From an uncultured Comamonadaceae bacterium (GTDB taxonomy: Bacteria; Pseudomonadota; Gammaproteobacteria; Burkholderiales; Burkholderiaceae_C), in contig CALMOI010000113.1 in NCBI GenBank assembly GCA_937871735.1, positions 1 through 5,168 on the forward strand: a stretch of DNA of 5,168 bases. The letters are read 5' to 3'. Every line of letters starts with the position of its first letter. Within the stretch, counting starts at the first letter, position 1. The notes below the pieces were generated by a model. The model was not told the DNA's origin, did not search any database, and saw only the letters and a program-made list of their open reading frames with translations. The position numbers were made by a program, and so were the translations under genes. Positions 1 through 5,078 of the stretch are shown here, in pieces.

Positions 1-2
1 CC

Positions 3-236
3 GATGCCGCGCAGGAGGCCCAAACCGAAGCCGCCCGCCGTGCGGCCCCGCCCGCTGCCCCAGTGACGGTGCGCGGTCAACCCAAAAGCATCGCCGATGC
101 GCTTGCGGGTGCGGGTGCCACGCCCAATGCGCCAATCCCGCCAGCGCCGCCGCCCGGACCGCGCACTGAGAGCCCCACCGTGCGCCGCATGAAGGCTGAA
201 CTGGCCGCTAAGAAACCCACCAACGAAGGTAAATAA
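3..236 (+). CDS. C-terminal part of an unrecognised Ala/Pro-rich early phage protein
   Basis: An open frame runs in from the left edge and ends at a TAA at 234-236, leaving 77 visible residues; the start lies outside the window. The visible part is rich in Ala and Pro. It has a low-complexity stretch PIPPAPPPGP and then a basic, probably helical tail (VRRMKAELAAKK), so it looks like a flexible linker and tail rather than a folded domain. I do not recognise the family. The stop codon overlaps the ribosome binding site of the next gene (AAGGAG at 235-240), and only 10 bases separate it from the gam start, so the two genes are probably co-transcribed. Its place just before gam puts it in the early operon, downstream of where the transposition genes A and B would be expected. 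The coding call rests on the clean frame, strand and spacing, not on homology. Confidence 0.7.
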   Translation, partial: DAAQEAQTEAARRAAPPAAPVTVRGQPKSIADALAGAGATPNAPIPPAPPPGPRTESPTVRRMKAELAAKKPTNEGK

Positions 237-246
237 GGAGAGCGAT

Positions 247-765
247 ATGGCAACCAAAAGCAAACTCAAGTCCACGGCATCCAAAGTGGAAATCCCGCAA
301 ACCCGCGAACAGTGCGCGGCCATGATTAAGCGCTTGGGCGATGCCCAGCGCCAGTTCGAGGCCAGCCGGGCCGAGATGAATACAGCCATCGCCGACATCA
401 CCCAGCGCTACCAGCCGGTGCTAGCCTTTGAAGACAGCGAAATCGTGGCCCTGCAAAAAGGCATTCAGACGTGGTGCGAAGCCAACCGCGTCAGCCTGTG
501 CCCCAAAGACATCAAGAGCGCCAATCTGGTCACGGGCGAAGTCGCGTGGCGCATCCGCCCGCCCAGCGTGCGCGTGACCGGGGCCGACTCGGTCATCGAG
601 ACCTTGCGCCGCCTGGGACTGGTGCAGTTCATCCGCACCAAAGACGAAATCAACAAAGACGCCATCCTCAACGACCCGCAGGCCGTGACCGGCGTGGCAG
701 GCATCGCCATCGTGAGCGGCGTCGAGGACTTCGTGATCCAGCCGTTCCAGCAGGAGGCCGTATGA
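247..765 (+). CDS. gam: Mu Gam-family host-nuclease inhibitor (DNA-end-binding protein)
   Basis: This 172-residue protein closely resembles phage Mu Gam, which is 174 residues as I recall it. Gam binds ends of linear double-stranded DNA in the host cytoplasm and shields them from exonucleases such as RecBCD; it is related to eukaryotic Ku. Matching blocks seen by eye include IKRLGDAQRQ near the N-terminus, EMNTAIADIT, KGIQTWCEANR, SANLVTGEVAWRIRPPSV in the middle, and then LGLVQFIRTKDEINKDAIL, GVAGIAIVSGVEDF and a C-terminal PFQQEA. The N-terminal third is helical and charged, fitting the coiled-coil part of the family. The ATG at 247 has a strong Shine-Dalgarno sequence (AAGGAG, 235-240) at normal spacing. 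The stop overlaps the next gene's ATG as ATGA. Length and conserved blocks are complete, so it should be functional. The family call is very secure; activity is inferred from the family. Confidence 0.96.
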   Translation: MATKSKLKSTASKVEIPQTREQCAAMIKRLGDAQRQFEASRAEMNTAIADITQRYQPVLAFEDSEIVALQKGIQTWCEANRVSLCPKDIKSANLVTGEVAWRIRPPSVRVTGADSVIETLRRLGLVQFIRTKDEINKDAILNDPQAVTGVAGIAIVSGVEDFVIQPFQQEAV

Positions 766-1460
766 ACCGCGAACAAGCTCTGGAAAAGATCAAAAAGTGT
801 TTGGCGCTGTCCAAGTCGAGCAACGTCCACGAAGCCGCCGCAGCAATGCGGCAAGCGCAAAAGCTCATGGCTCAGCACCAGCTCACTGAAGAAACGGTGA
901 GCTTTGCGGACGTGCTTGAGTCCAAGGTGCCGACATCGGCAGCCGAACTGCGGCCTTGGGAGTCCAGCCTTGTGGGGCTGGTGGCCCATGTCTTTGGGTG
1001 CGAGCACTTTTGCACTCAGCGCCGGGTTCGGTCTGGCGGAAGCGTATTGCGCGGCAAGGTGAACTTCGTCTTCATCGGGGTCGGTGCTGCCGCAGAAGTG
1101 GCGAGTTACACGTACAGCGTGTTGCAGCGTCAGTGTTTGCGTGATCGCCTTGCACACGTCAAAGCCCAGTCCAAGCGCTGCAAACCAGCGACCAAAACGG
1201 CCCGTGGCGATGAATTCGCGGCGGGCTGGGTCAGGGGCGTACAGCAGATCGTTGGCGAGTTTGCTGGACGCGACGAAGACCAAAAGCTGGTCAGCCAGTA
1301 CATGAACACCAAGTACGCCAACTTGTCGGTCAGAGATTTGGACGACAGAACCAAGGGCCGCAATATCTCGCACAACGACCGCATGGAAGGCATCCGGGCA
1401 GGCCAGCAAGCCAAGTTGCACCGTGGCGTTGGTGGCGCACAGCAGGGGTTGCTGACATGA
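762..1460 (+). CDS. DUF2786-domain early phage protein of unknown function
   Basis: The protein has 232 residues. Its first 40 or so (MNREQALEKIKKCLALSKSS, then HEAAAAMRQAQKLMAQHQL) are the typical DUF2786 helical domain. The remainder, roughly residues 60-215, resembles the companion DUF7168 region, with a VNFVFIGVGAAAEVASYTY block and an RxxF-type segment GDEFAAGWVRGV. Several cysteines (13, 80, 84, 125, 140) are present, but they form no clear metal-binding motif. No catalytic residues can be assigned, and the biochemical role of the family is not known to me. The frame is open further upstream to 471, but that part only mirrors gam. The ATG at 762 has AGGAGG at 752-757 and overlaps the gam stop as ATGA, so it is the start. 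The gene ends in another ATGA overlap with gemA, so it sits inside a translationally coupled early block. Confidence 0.88.
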   Translation: MNREQALEKIKKCLALSKSSNVHEAAAAMRQAQKLMAQHQLTEETVSFADVLESKVPTSAAELRPWESSLVGLVAHVFGCEHFCTQRRVRSGGSVLRGKVNFVFIGVGAAAEVASYTYSVLQRQCLRDRLAHVKAQSKRCKPATKTARGDEFAAGWVRGVQQIVGEFAGRDEDQKLVSQYMNTKYANLSVRDLDDRTKGRNISHNDRMEGIRAGQQAKLHRGVGGAQQGLLT

Positions 1461-1921
1461 GCACCGTCAAGACCAAAGGAAATCTAGCTGCGATCCACAT
1501 CGCACAAAAAGCATTGGGCCTGTCGAGCGATGATGCAGCGGCGCTCAAGCTGGCCGTGACTGGAAAAGCTAGCGCCAAGGACATGACGGCCACGCAGCAG
1601 CGCCAGTACCTTGCCCACCTGAGTGTCTTGCAGGCCGCAGCAGCCCAGGCCCGTGGCGAGGCTCCGGCCTACATCCCCAAGCCGCGCCCGGCCAGTGCAG
1701 ATGGCGATGCCATGCGGGCCAAGGCGCGGGCCATCTGGAATGCGCTGGCTGTGGCCGGTGAGGTTCGCACCAACACCGACGCAGCCTTGATGGCTTACGT
1801 CCTGCGCCAGACCGGGGTGGAGCAGTGGAGCTGGCTCAACAGCCGTCAGTGCAGCCAAGTCATCGAAGCGCTGAAGAAGTGGGCATCCCGCAAGGGCATT
1901 GTCCTGGGTGCAAATGGCTGA
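1457..1921 (+). CDS. gemA: GemA / gp16-family regulatory protein
   Basis: This 154-residue protein matches the gp16 (DUF1018) family, which includes Mu GemA, an early protein reported to modulate host gene expression and DNA supercoiling. The N-terminus AAIHIAQKALGLSSDD followed by LAVTGKASAKDMT fits the family's usual opening (IHIAKxxLGL, then a TGK block with a conserved Met). The C-terminal half holds the second block: AKARAIWNALAVAGEV, a stretch ending LMAYVLRQTGVEQWSWL, and then SQVIEALKKWASRKG. An Ala/Pro linker of about residues 58-82 separates the two. The ATG overlaps the preceding stop as ATGA and has an AGGGG at 1444-1448. The end overlaps mor by 8 bases. The gemA-mor order is the same as in Mu. 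The family call is strong; the regulatory role is taken from Mu and not visible in sequence. Confidence 0.9.
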   Translation: MSTVKTKGNLAAIHIAQKALGLSSDDAAALKLAVTGKASAKDMTATQQRQYLAHLSVLQAAAAQARGEAPAYIPKPRPASADGDAMRAKARAIWNALAVAGEVRTNTDAALMAYVLRQTGVEQWSWLNSRQCSQVIEALKKWASRKGIVLGANG

Positions 1922-2330
1922 CAGCGCCCGGCTCACACCCGAGCAGCGCGGCCCCCTTGAGGGGCTTTTACCGCTGAAGTACCCGGATCGGCTTAAAGGT
2001 CTGGCGTTGACGGTGTACGCCCGGCTGCTGCATGAAATGCCACCGAACGATTCGGCACAAATGCACCGACTTGCGTGGCTGGCCTTCTCTATCGTCGAAG
2101 GCTTGTGCGAAGAGCATGGCGGGGCCAACTTCTACATGATGTCGGCGAAGCAGTACAAACTGACCAAGCGAGACAGAGAGATGATGAGCCGATTTACCGG
2201 CAATAACATCCCTCAACTGGCCCGAGAGTCTGGGCTGTCAGAGCCGCATGTACGCCGCATCGTCGCTGCCTGGTATCGCGAATACCAGCAGCGGCACCAG
2301 GGCTCACTGGCGCTTGACGAGCCGCCATGA
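1914..2330 (+). CDS. mor: Mor-family middle-operon transcription activator
   Basis: This 138-residue protein belongs to the Mor/C family of phage Mu activators, which dimerise, bind a dyad near -43 and recruit RNA polymerase to a promoter with a poor -35. The N-terminal half (to about residue 68) is helical and suits the dimerisation domain. It is followed by the GGANFYM turn corresponding to the family's GG..xYxP strand. A C-terminal helix-turn-helix lies at about residues 93-122 (FTGNNIPQLARESGLSE, then HVRRIVAAWY). The ATG at 1914 gives a length near Mu Mor (129 residues). An in-frame TTG at 1899 would add five residues. Neither start has a strong ribosome site, so translation probably depends on coupling to gemA, which it overlaps by 8 bases. 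A strong terminator follows within 40 bases, as expected for the last early gene. It could instead be named a C-like activator; only position favours Mor. Confidence 0.9.
   Translation: MADSARLTPEQRGPLEGLLPLKYPDRLKGLALTVYARLLHEMPPNDSAQMHRLAWLAFSIVEGLCEEHGGANFYMMSAKQYKLTKRDREMMSRFTGNNIPQLARESGLSEPHVRRIVAAWYREYQQRHQGSLALDEPP
1951..1969 (+). terminator. Weak candidate intragenic hairpin plus T-run at the start of mor
   Basis: Five G/C bases (GCCCC, 1951-1955) pair with GGGGC (1961-1965) across a five-base loop, followed directly by four T residues (1966-1969). This looks like a minimal intrinsic terminator or attenuator lying about 40 bases inside mor. The stem is short and the T-run ends quickly, so it may be chance in GC-rich coding sequence. 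If active, it would lower early transcription through mor. Confidence 0.2.
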
Positions 2331-2363
2331 CCTCCTCCACAACCTACGACTACCAGCCACGAC

Positions 2364-2391
2364 AACGCCCCAGCCTTGGGGCGTTTTTTTT
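2364..2391 (+). terminator. Strong rho-independent terminator after mor
   Basis: A perfect 9-bp stem (AACGCCCCA at 2364-2372 with TGGGGCGTT at 2377-2385) closes on a four-base loop GCCT. An uninterrupted run of eight T residues (2384-2391) follows. It starts 34 bases after the mor stop and points along the coding strand. There is no matching A-run on the other side, so it should act mainly on rightward transcription. It would end the early transcript and insulate the head genes until a downstream promoter is activated, as in Mu. Confidence 0.93.
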
Positions 2392-2422
2392 GCTCAGTGG
2401 GTGCCCAGGTATGCCTTGACTC

Positions 2423-2440
2423 TTTGGAACGTTTTGGAAC
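2423..2440 (+). repeat. Two TTTGGAAC copies spaced exactly 10 bp
   Basis: TTTGGAAC occurs at 2423-2430 and again at 2433-2440, so both copies face the same side of the helix. A related GTTTTGG recurs at 2431-2437 and 2444-2450. Helical-turn spacing in a non-coding region just after a terminator suggests a protein-binding site, but no protein can be named. The copies are short, so chance is possible. Confidence 0.4.
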
Positions 2441-2470
2441 GGGGTTTTGGGCCTTTGAGCATGGGTAGAC

Positions 2471-2545
2471 GGGCTCTGCAACCTAGAGCGAGAGAGTCGC
2501 GCGCGTGCGAGGGAGAAAAACGCTAACCAATGCTCGCTAGAGCCC
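2471..2545. repeat. Bulged 13-bp inverted repeat around the central palindrome
   Basis: GGGCTCT (2471-2477) and AGCGAG (2487-2492) pair with CTCGCT (2533-2538) and AGAGCCC (2539-2545). The right arms are contiguous, while the left arms are separated by nine unpaired bases (2478-2486). The 40-base loop holds the 14-bp palindrome. The left GCTCT can instead pair locally with AGAGC at 2485-2489, so two structures compete. It could be a DNA dyad for regulators or a leader RNA fold; the sequence does not decide between them. Confidence 0.4.
2497..2510. promoter_or_regulatory. Near-perfect 14-bp palindrome, candidate Mor-binding dyad
   Basis: TCGCGCGCGTGCGA reads the same on both strands except for one central pair (2501 with 2506), so six of seven pairs match. 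Mor-family dimers bind dyads centred about 43 bases before the start of transcription. With the centre at 2503.5, transcription would start near 2547 and leave a leader of about 26 bases before the protease ATG. The -10 at that distance (around CGCTAG, 2535-2540) is a poor match, so the assignment is tentative. Confidence 0.3.
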
Positions 2546-2572
2546 AGGGGTTGATATGGCGACCATTACTCC

Positions 2573-3649
2573 ATGCCATCCCCAACCCCTCCCATCAAGC
2601 CCGCAGCAGCACCCGCGCCGCTGCACATCTTCAAGTCGGGCCGACACACAGCCATCGGCGGGCAGACTCTGGCGTTCAGTGAGTCTGATCTCCAGGCCAC
2701 CTGCGCCGCCTACAACCCGGCGCTGCACGAGGCACCGCTGGTCATCGGCCATCCGCGTCACGACCTTCCCGCATACGGCTGGGTGACGTCTCTGGCGTTC
2801 AGCGATGGTGGCATCGACGCCACCCCGGCCCAGGTCAACACCGACTTTGCCGACATGGTTGCCGCCGGGGCGTTCAAAAAAATCAGCGCCGCCTTCTACG
2901 AGCCCGAATCCCCCAACAACCCAGTGCCCGGCGTGTACTACCTGCGCCATGTTGGCTTCCTGGGCGCGCAGCCACCGGCAGTCAAGGGCTTGCGTCAAGT
3001 GGCATTCGCTGAGTCCGAGCCCGGCGTGGTCTGTTTCTCGGAGTGGGGCGACCGCACCAACGCCAGTTTGTGGCGCAAGTTGCGCGAGTGGTTCATCGGC
3101 AAGTACGGCCAGGAAGAAGCCGACAAAGTTGTCTCCAACTGGGACGTGGCCGACCTGGAGCGCGGCGCGCAGGAAGAAATCGCCAAAGCCCAGGCCGAAG
3201 CTGTTGCCGCTGTAGCAGACACCCACGCAGACACCCCAGCGTTTTCTGAACCTCAACTCAACCCCAAGGACACCACCACCATGACCAAAGAGGAAATTGC
3301 TGCGCTCCAAGCCGAGCGCGACAACCTGCGCAAGCAACTGGCCGCCAAGAAATCTGCCGAAATCCATGCCGCCAACGTGGCGTTCTGCGAGGGCATCCCC
3401 GCCAACAAGCTGCTGCCCGCCCATCGCCCCGTGGCCGTGGCCATGCTGGACAACTTGGCCGCCCAGCCCGGCACTGTGCAGTTTGGCGAGGGTGACGAGC
3501 AAGTGCCCCTAGCCGACAAGTTCAAGGCGTTTTTGAAGGGCTTGCCCGACACCGTGCAGTTCGGCGAAATCGCCATCAACGGCAACGCGGCCAAGACCGC
3601 CGAAGCCAACCCGCTGTTGGCCGACGCCGAAGCCCGCGTCGGGCGCTGA
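2573..3649 (+). CDS. Mu I-like prohead protease with C-terminal scaffold domain
   Basis: This 358-residue protein cleaves scaffold and head proteins during capsid maturation in its family (Mu gpI type). Residues 17-150 form the protease-like part: LHIFKSGRHTAIGG, then APLVIGHPRHDLPAYGWV, an AAGAFKKISAAFY block and VYYLRHVGFLGAQPPAVKGL. His60 (or His63) and Ser105 resemble the His and Ser of assemblin-fold prohead proteases, but this assignment is by pattern only. Residues 237-358 are a scaffold-like tail: a charged coiled coil (EEIAALQAERDNLRKQLAAKK), then helices, with TVQFGE occurring twice (301-306, 327-332). The ATG at 2573 is the only possible early start in frame after the stop at 2552, and it lacks a good ribosome site. 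A better-placed AGGGG serves an out-of-frame ATG at 2556. Decoration and capsid genes follow, which supports the role. Confidence 0.85.
   Translation: MPSPTPPIKPAAAPAPLHIFKSGRHTAIGGQTLAFSESDLQATCAAYNPALHEAPLVIGHPRHDLPAYGWVTSLAFSDGGIDATPAQVNTDFADMVAAGAFKKISAAFYEPESPNNPVPGVYYLRHVGFLGAQPPAVKGLRQVAFAESEPGVVCFSEWGDRTNASLWRKLREWFIGKYGQEEADKVVSNWDVADLERGAQEEIAKAQAEAVAAVADTHADTPAFSEPQLNPKDTTTMTKEEIAALQAERDNLRKQLAAKKSAEIHAANVAFCEGIPANKLLPAHRPVAVAMLDNLAAQPGTVQFGEGDEQVPLADKFKAFLKGLPDTVQFGEIAINGNAAKTAEANPLLADAEARVGR
3266..3270 (+). promoter_or_regulatory. Internal ribosome binding site for the nested scaffold
   Basis: AAGGA lies 10 bases before an in-frame ATG at 3281 inside the protease gene. The spacing is at the long end of normal. 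The ATG falls exactly where the linker ends and the coiled-coil scaffold domain begins, which makes a real internal start more likely than chance. Confidence 0.5.
3281..3649 (+). CDS. Nested in-frame scaffold protein from an internal start
   Basis: An internal ATG at codon 237 of the protease gene would give a separate 122-residue protein sharing the C-terminus. Lambda C/Nu3 and Mu I/Z use this arrangement to make a scaffold from within the protease gene. The product would begin MTKEEIAALQ and open with a charged coiled coil of about 25 residues, followed by an Ala-rich helical part and a Gly/Asn-rich tail. Coiled-coil content and small size fit a scaffold that chaperones capsid assembly and is then cut away. 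An AAGGA at 3266-3270 could drive it. The residues just before the start (PQLNPKDTTT) look like a disordered linker, fitting a domain border. Separate production is inferred; the sequence shows only that the signals are present. Confidence 0.6.
   Translation: MTKEEIAALQAERDNLRKQLAAKKSAEIHAANVAFCEGIPANKLLPAHRPVAVAMLDNLAAQPGTVQFGEGDEQVPLADKFKAFLKGLPDTVQFGEIAINGNAAKTAEANPLLADAEARVGR
3632..3644 (+). repeat. Small GC hairpin at the end of the protease gene
   Basis: GCCCG and CGGGC flank a three-base CGT loop, ending three bases before the stop codon. No T-run follows, so it is not an intrinsic terminator. It might stabilise the upstream mRNA end or be chance in GC-rich coding DNA. Confidence 0.2.
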
Positions 3650-3679
3650 TTCCACCAATTCACCCCAGGAGCACACCCT

Positions 3680-4057
3680 ATGCCCCCCATTTCTGCCACC
3701 CTCGCCACCCCTGTGAGCGACATCGTCACCACCGTGGTCAACCCGGCCTGGAGCCTGGAAGGCACCACCTACGCCAACGGCAGCGGCGTGATTTACCCCG
3801 GCGCGGTGCTGGCCCTGGTCAATGGCAAGCACCAGCCCGTGGACTTTGGCGGCGCTGGTGCTGAAGTTGATGCTGCCGCCGTGGCCTACACCCACGCCGA
3901 CGCAACCAGCGCCGACCGCTTCGGCGTTGTGCTGGCCCGTGGCGGCGTGGTGGATACCGCTGGCCTGATCTGGCCCGTCGATACCACCGCTCCGCAAAAG
4001 ACTGCCGCCCTGACCCAGCTCAAAGCGTTGGGCATCGTGGCTAAGGCAGCCCTTTAA
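3680..4057 (+). CDS. Lambda gpD-like head decoration protein
   Basis: This 125-residue protein matches the lambda head decoration family (HDPD), whose trimers clamp the expanded capsid shell from outside and stabilise it against packaged DNA. Family features seen are an N-terminal flexible stretch, a central glycine-rich strand region (YPGAVLALVNGKHQPVDFGG), an ADRFGVVLARGG block and a C-terminal GLIWPVDTTAPQKTAALTQL segment ending in a hydrophobic GIVAKAAL. That last part aligns well with the lambda gpD end, where a VLWP-type motif precedes a helix and final strand. It is slightly longer than lambda gpD (110 residues). The ATG has AGGAG at 3667-3671 with eight-base spacing. It lies 30 bases after the protease and 32 before the capsid gene, the same order as lambda C-Nu3-D-E. 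Confidence 0.9.
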   Translation: MPPISATLATPVSDIVTTVVNPAWSLEGTTYANGSGVIYPGAVLALVNGKHQPVDFGGAGAEVDAAAVAYTHADATSADRFGVVLARGGVVDTAGLIWPVDTTAPQKTAALTQLKALGIVAKAAL

Positions 4058-4089
4058 CCCAGCAATCCATTCACCAAGAGGTCATCGCC

Positions 4090-5076
4090 ATGAATCTGGA
4101 CGATCTGTTCACTGTTACGTCACTCACCGCCGCCATTAACAAGCTGCCCGCGCAATACGGCAAGCTGGGCGCGATGAGCTTGTTTGCCGAGCAAGGCATC
4201 GCCACCACCAGCGCCACTATCGACATCGCTGATGGTCGTTTGGTTTTGGTGCCCAACACCGACCGCAGCCAAGAAGGCAAGCAACAAAAATCGGGCAAGC
4301 GCACCCGTCGCACTTTTGAAGCGGCTCACCTGCCGCTGCCGGGCCAAATCTTGCCGGGCGAGCTGCAAAACATGACGGTGCTGGGTGGGGATGGCCGTCC
4401 CGCTTTGGCCTCACAAGCGCAAGCCATCAACGACAAGTTGCAGGCCATGAAGAACAGCATCGAAGTCACCCGCGAGTGGCATCGACTGGGGGCCATCAAA
4501 GGCAAGATTTTGGACGCCGACGGCTCGGTCATCTATGACTTGTATGACGAGTTCGGTATCGTTGAAAAGTCCATCACCATCGCGTTCAGCGATGCCCAAA
4601 CCGATGTGCGTGCCAAGTGCCTGGAAGCCAAGCGCCATGCCGAGCCCAAGCTGGGCGGCGCTGTGGTCACCGGCTTCATGGCGTTCTGCGACGCGGCTTA
4701 CTTCGACGCCTTTACGGGTCATGAATCGGTCAAAGCGGCGTACGCCAACTACCAGCAGTCTCAAGACCGTCTGGGCGGTGACATGCGCAGCGGCTTCACG
4801 CACGGCGGCATCACGTTTGTCGAGTACGAGGCCACGGTCAGCGGCCAAAAGTTCATCGCTGAAGGCACTGCCCGCGTCTTCCCGGTCGGGCAAGGCATCT
4901 TTGGCTTGCTCAACGCTCCAGCAAACTACAACGAAGCGGTCAACACCATCGGTCTGCCGTACTACGCCAAGTCCGAGCCTCGCAAGATGGGCAAGGGCTG
5001 GGACTTGGAAGTGCAGGCTAACCCGCTGGCCCTGTGCTACTACCCCGAGGCTCTTGTCGAGCTGGTGGCTGGCTGA
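4090..5076 (+). CDS. Lambda gpE-like major capsid protein
   Basis: This 328-residue protein matches the Phage_cap_E family (lambda gpE, 341 residues), which forms the HK97-fold icosahedral shell. Blocks seen in order are FTVTSLTAAINKLPAQYGKL at the N-terminus, TRRTFEAAHLPLPGQIL at about residues 72-88, REWHRLGAIKGKILDADGSV at 133-152, then the LYDEFGI segment, FCDAAYFDAFTGHESVKAAY, the DMRSGFTHGGITFVEYEA core, and finally VNTIGLPYYAK with GWDLEVQANPLALC near the C-terminus. Full length with no internal break suggests a working gene. The ATG at 4090 has AGAGGT (4077-4082) at good spacing. Mu itself uses a different head protein (gpT), so the shell module here is of lambda type although the upstream regulation is Mu type. 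Confidence 0.95.
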   Translation: MNLDDLFTVTSLTAAINKLPAQYGKLGAMSLFAEQGIATTSATIDIADGRLVLVPNTDRSQEGKQQKSGKRTRRTFEAAHLPLPGQILPGELQNMTVLGGDGRPALASQAQAINDKLQAMKNSIEVTREWHRLGAIKGKILDADGSVIYDLYDEFGIVEKSITIAFSDAQTDVRAKCLEAKRHAEPKLGGAVVTGFMAFCDAAYFDAFTGHESVKAAYANYQQSQDRLGGDMRSGFTHGGITFVEYEATVSGQKFIAEGTARVFPVGQGIFGLLNAPANYNEAVNTIGLPYYAKSEPRKMGKGWDLEVQANPLALCYYPEALVELVAG

Positions 5077-5078
5077 CC

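Larger units (their letters stand above)
2392..2572 (+). promoter_or_regulatory. Non-coding gap, likely site of the Mor-activated middle promoter
   Basis: No convincing gene lies between the early terminator and the protease start. The head genes are cut off from early transcription by that terminator, so they need a promoter here. Mu's Pm is in the equivalent place and is driven by Mor. No good sigma70 pair is visible: TTGACT at 2416 has no -10 at proper distance. That fits an activator-dependent promoter. Candidate elements inside are a tandem TTTGGAAC repeat, a 14-bp palindrome and a bulged inverted repeat, described separately. Promoter position is inferred from context, not from a consensus match. 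Confidence 0.55.

Noticed and set aside
471..761. Upstream extension of the DUF2786 frame
   Set aside because: The extra residues are an Arg/Pro/Gln-rich shadow of gam. The ATG at 762 has an excellent ribosome site and the family's normal N-terminus.
465..1421. Long antisense open frame of 318 codons
   Set aside because: It lies opposite gam and the DUF2786 gene, both strongly supported, crosses their border, and its protein has no recognisable domain. Long antisense frames are common in GC-rich coding DNA.
2327..2419. 30-codon frame starting in an ATGA overlap with the mor stop
   Set aside because: It runs straight through the terminator hairpin and T-run, has no domain, and the overlap is explained by chance.
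2416..2444. TTGACT as a sigma70 -35 element
   Set aside because: Seventeen bases downstream the sequence is ACGGGG, nothing like a -10 box, and no extended -10 is present.
2248..2526. 92-codon frame crossing the end of mor and the terminator
   Set aside because: It overlaps the conserved helix-turn-helix codons of mor in another frame, crosses the terminator, and has no ribosome site or recognisable domain.
2537..3502. Antisense open frame of 321 codons opposite the protease
   Set aside because: It is a Gly/Val/His-rich mirror of the protease frame with no family resemblance and no plausible operon context on that strand.
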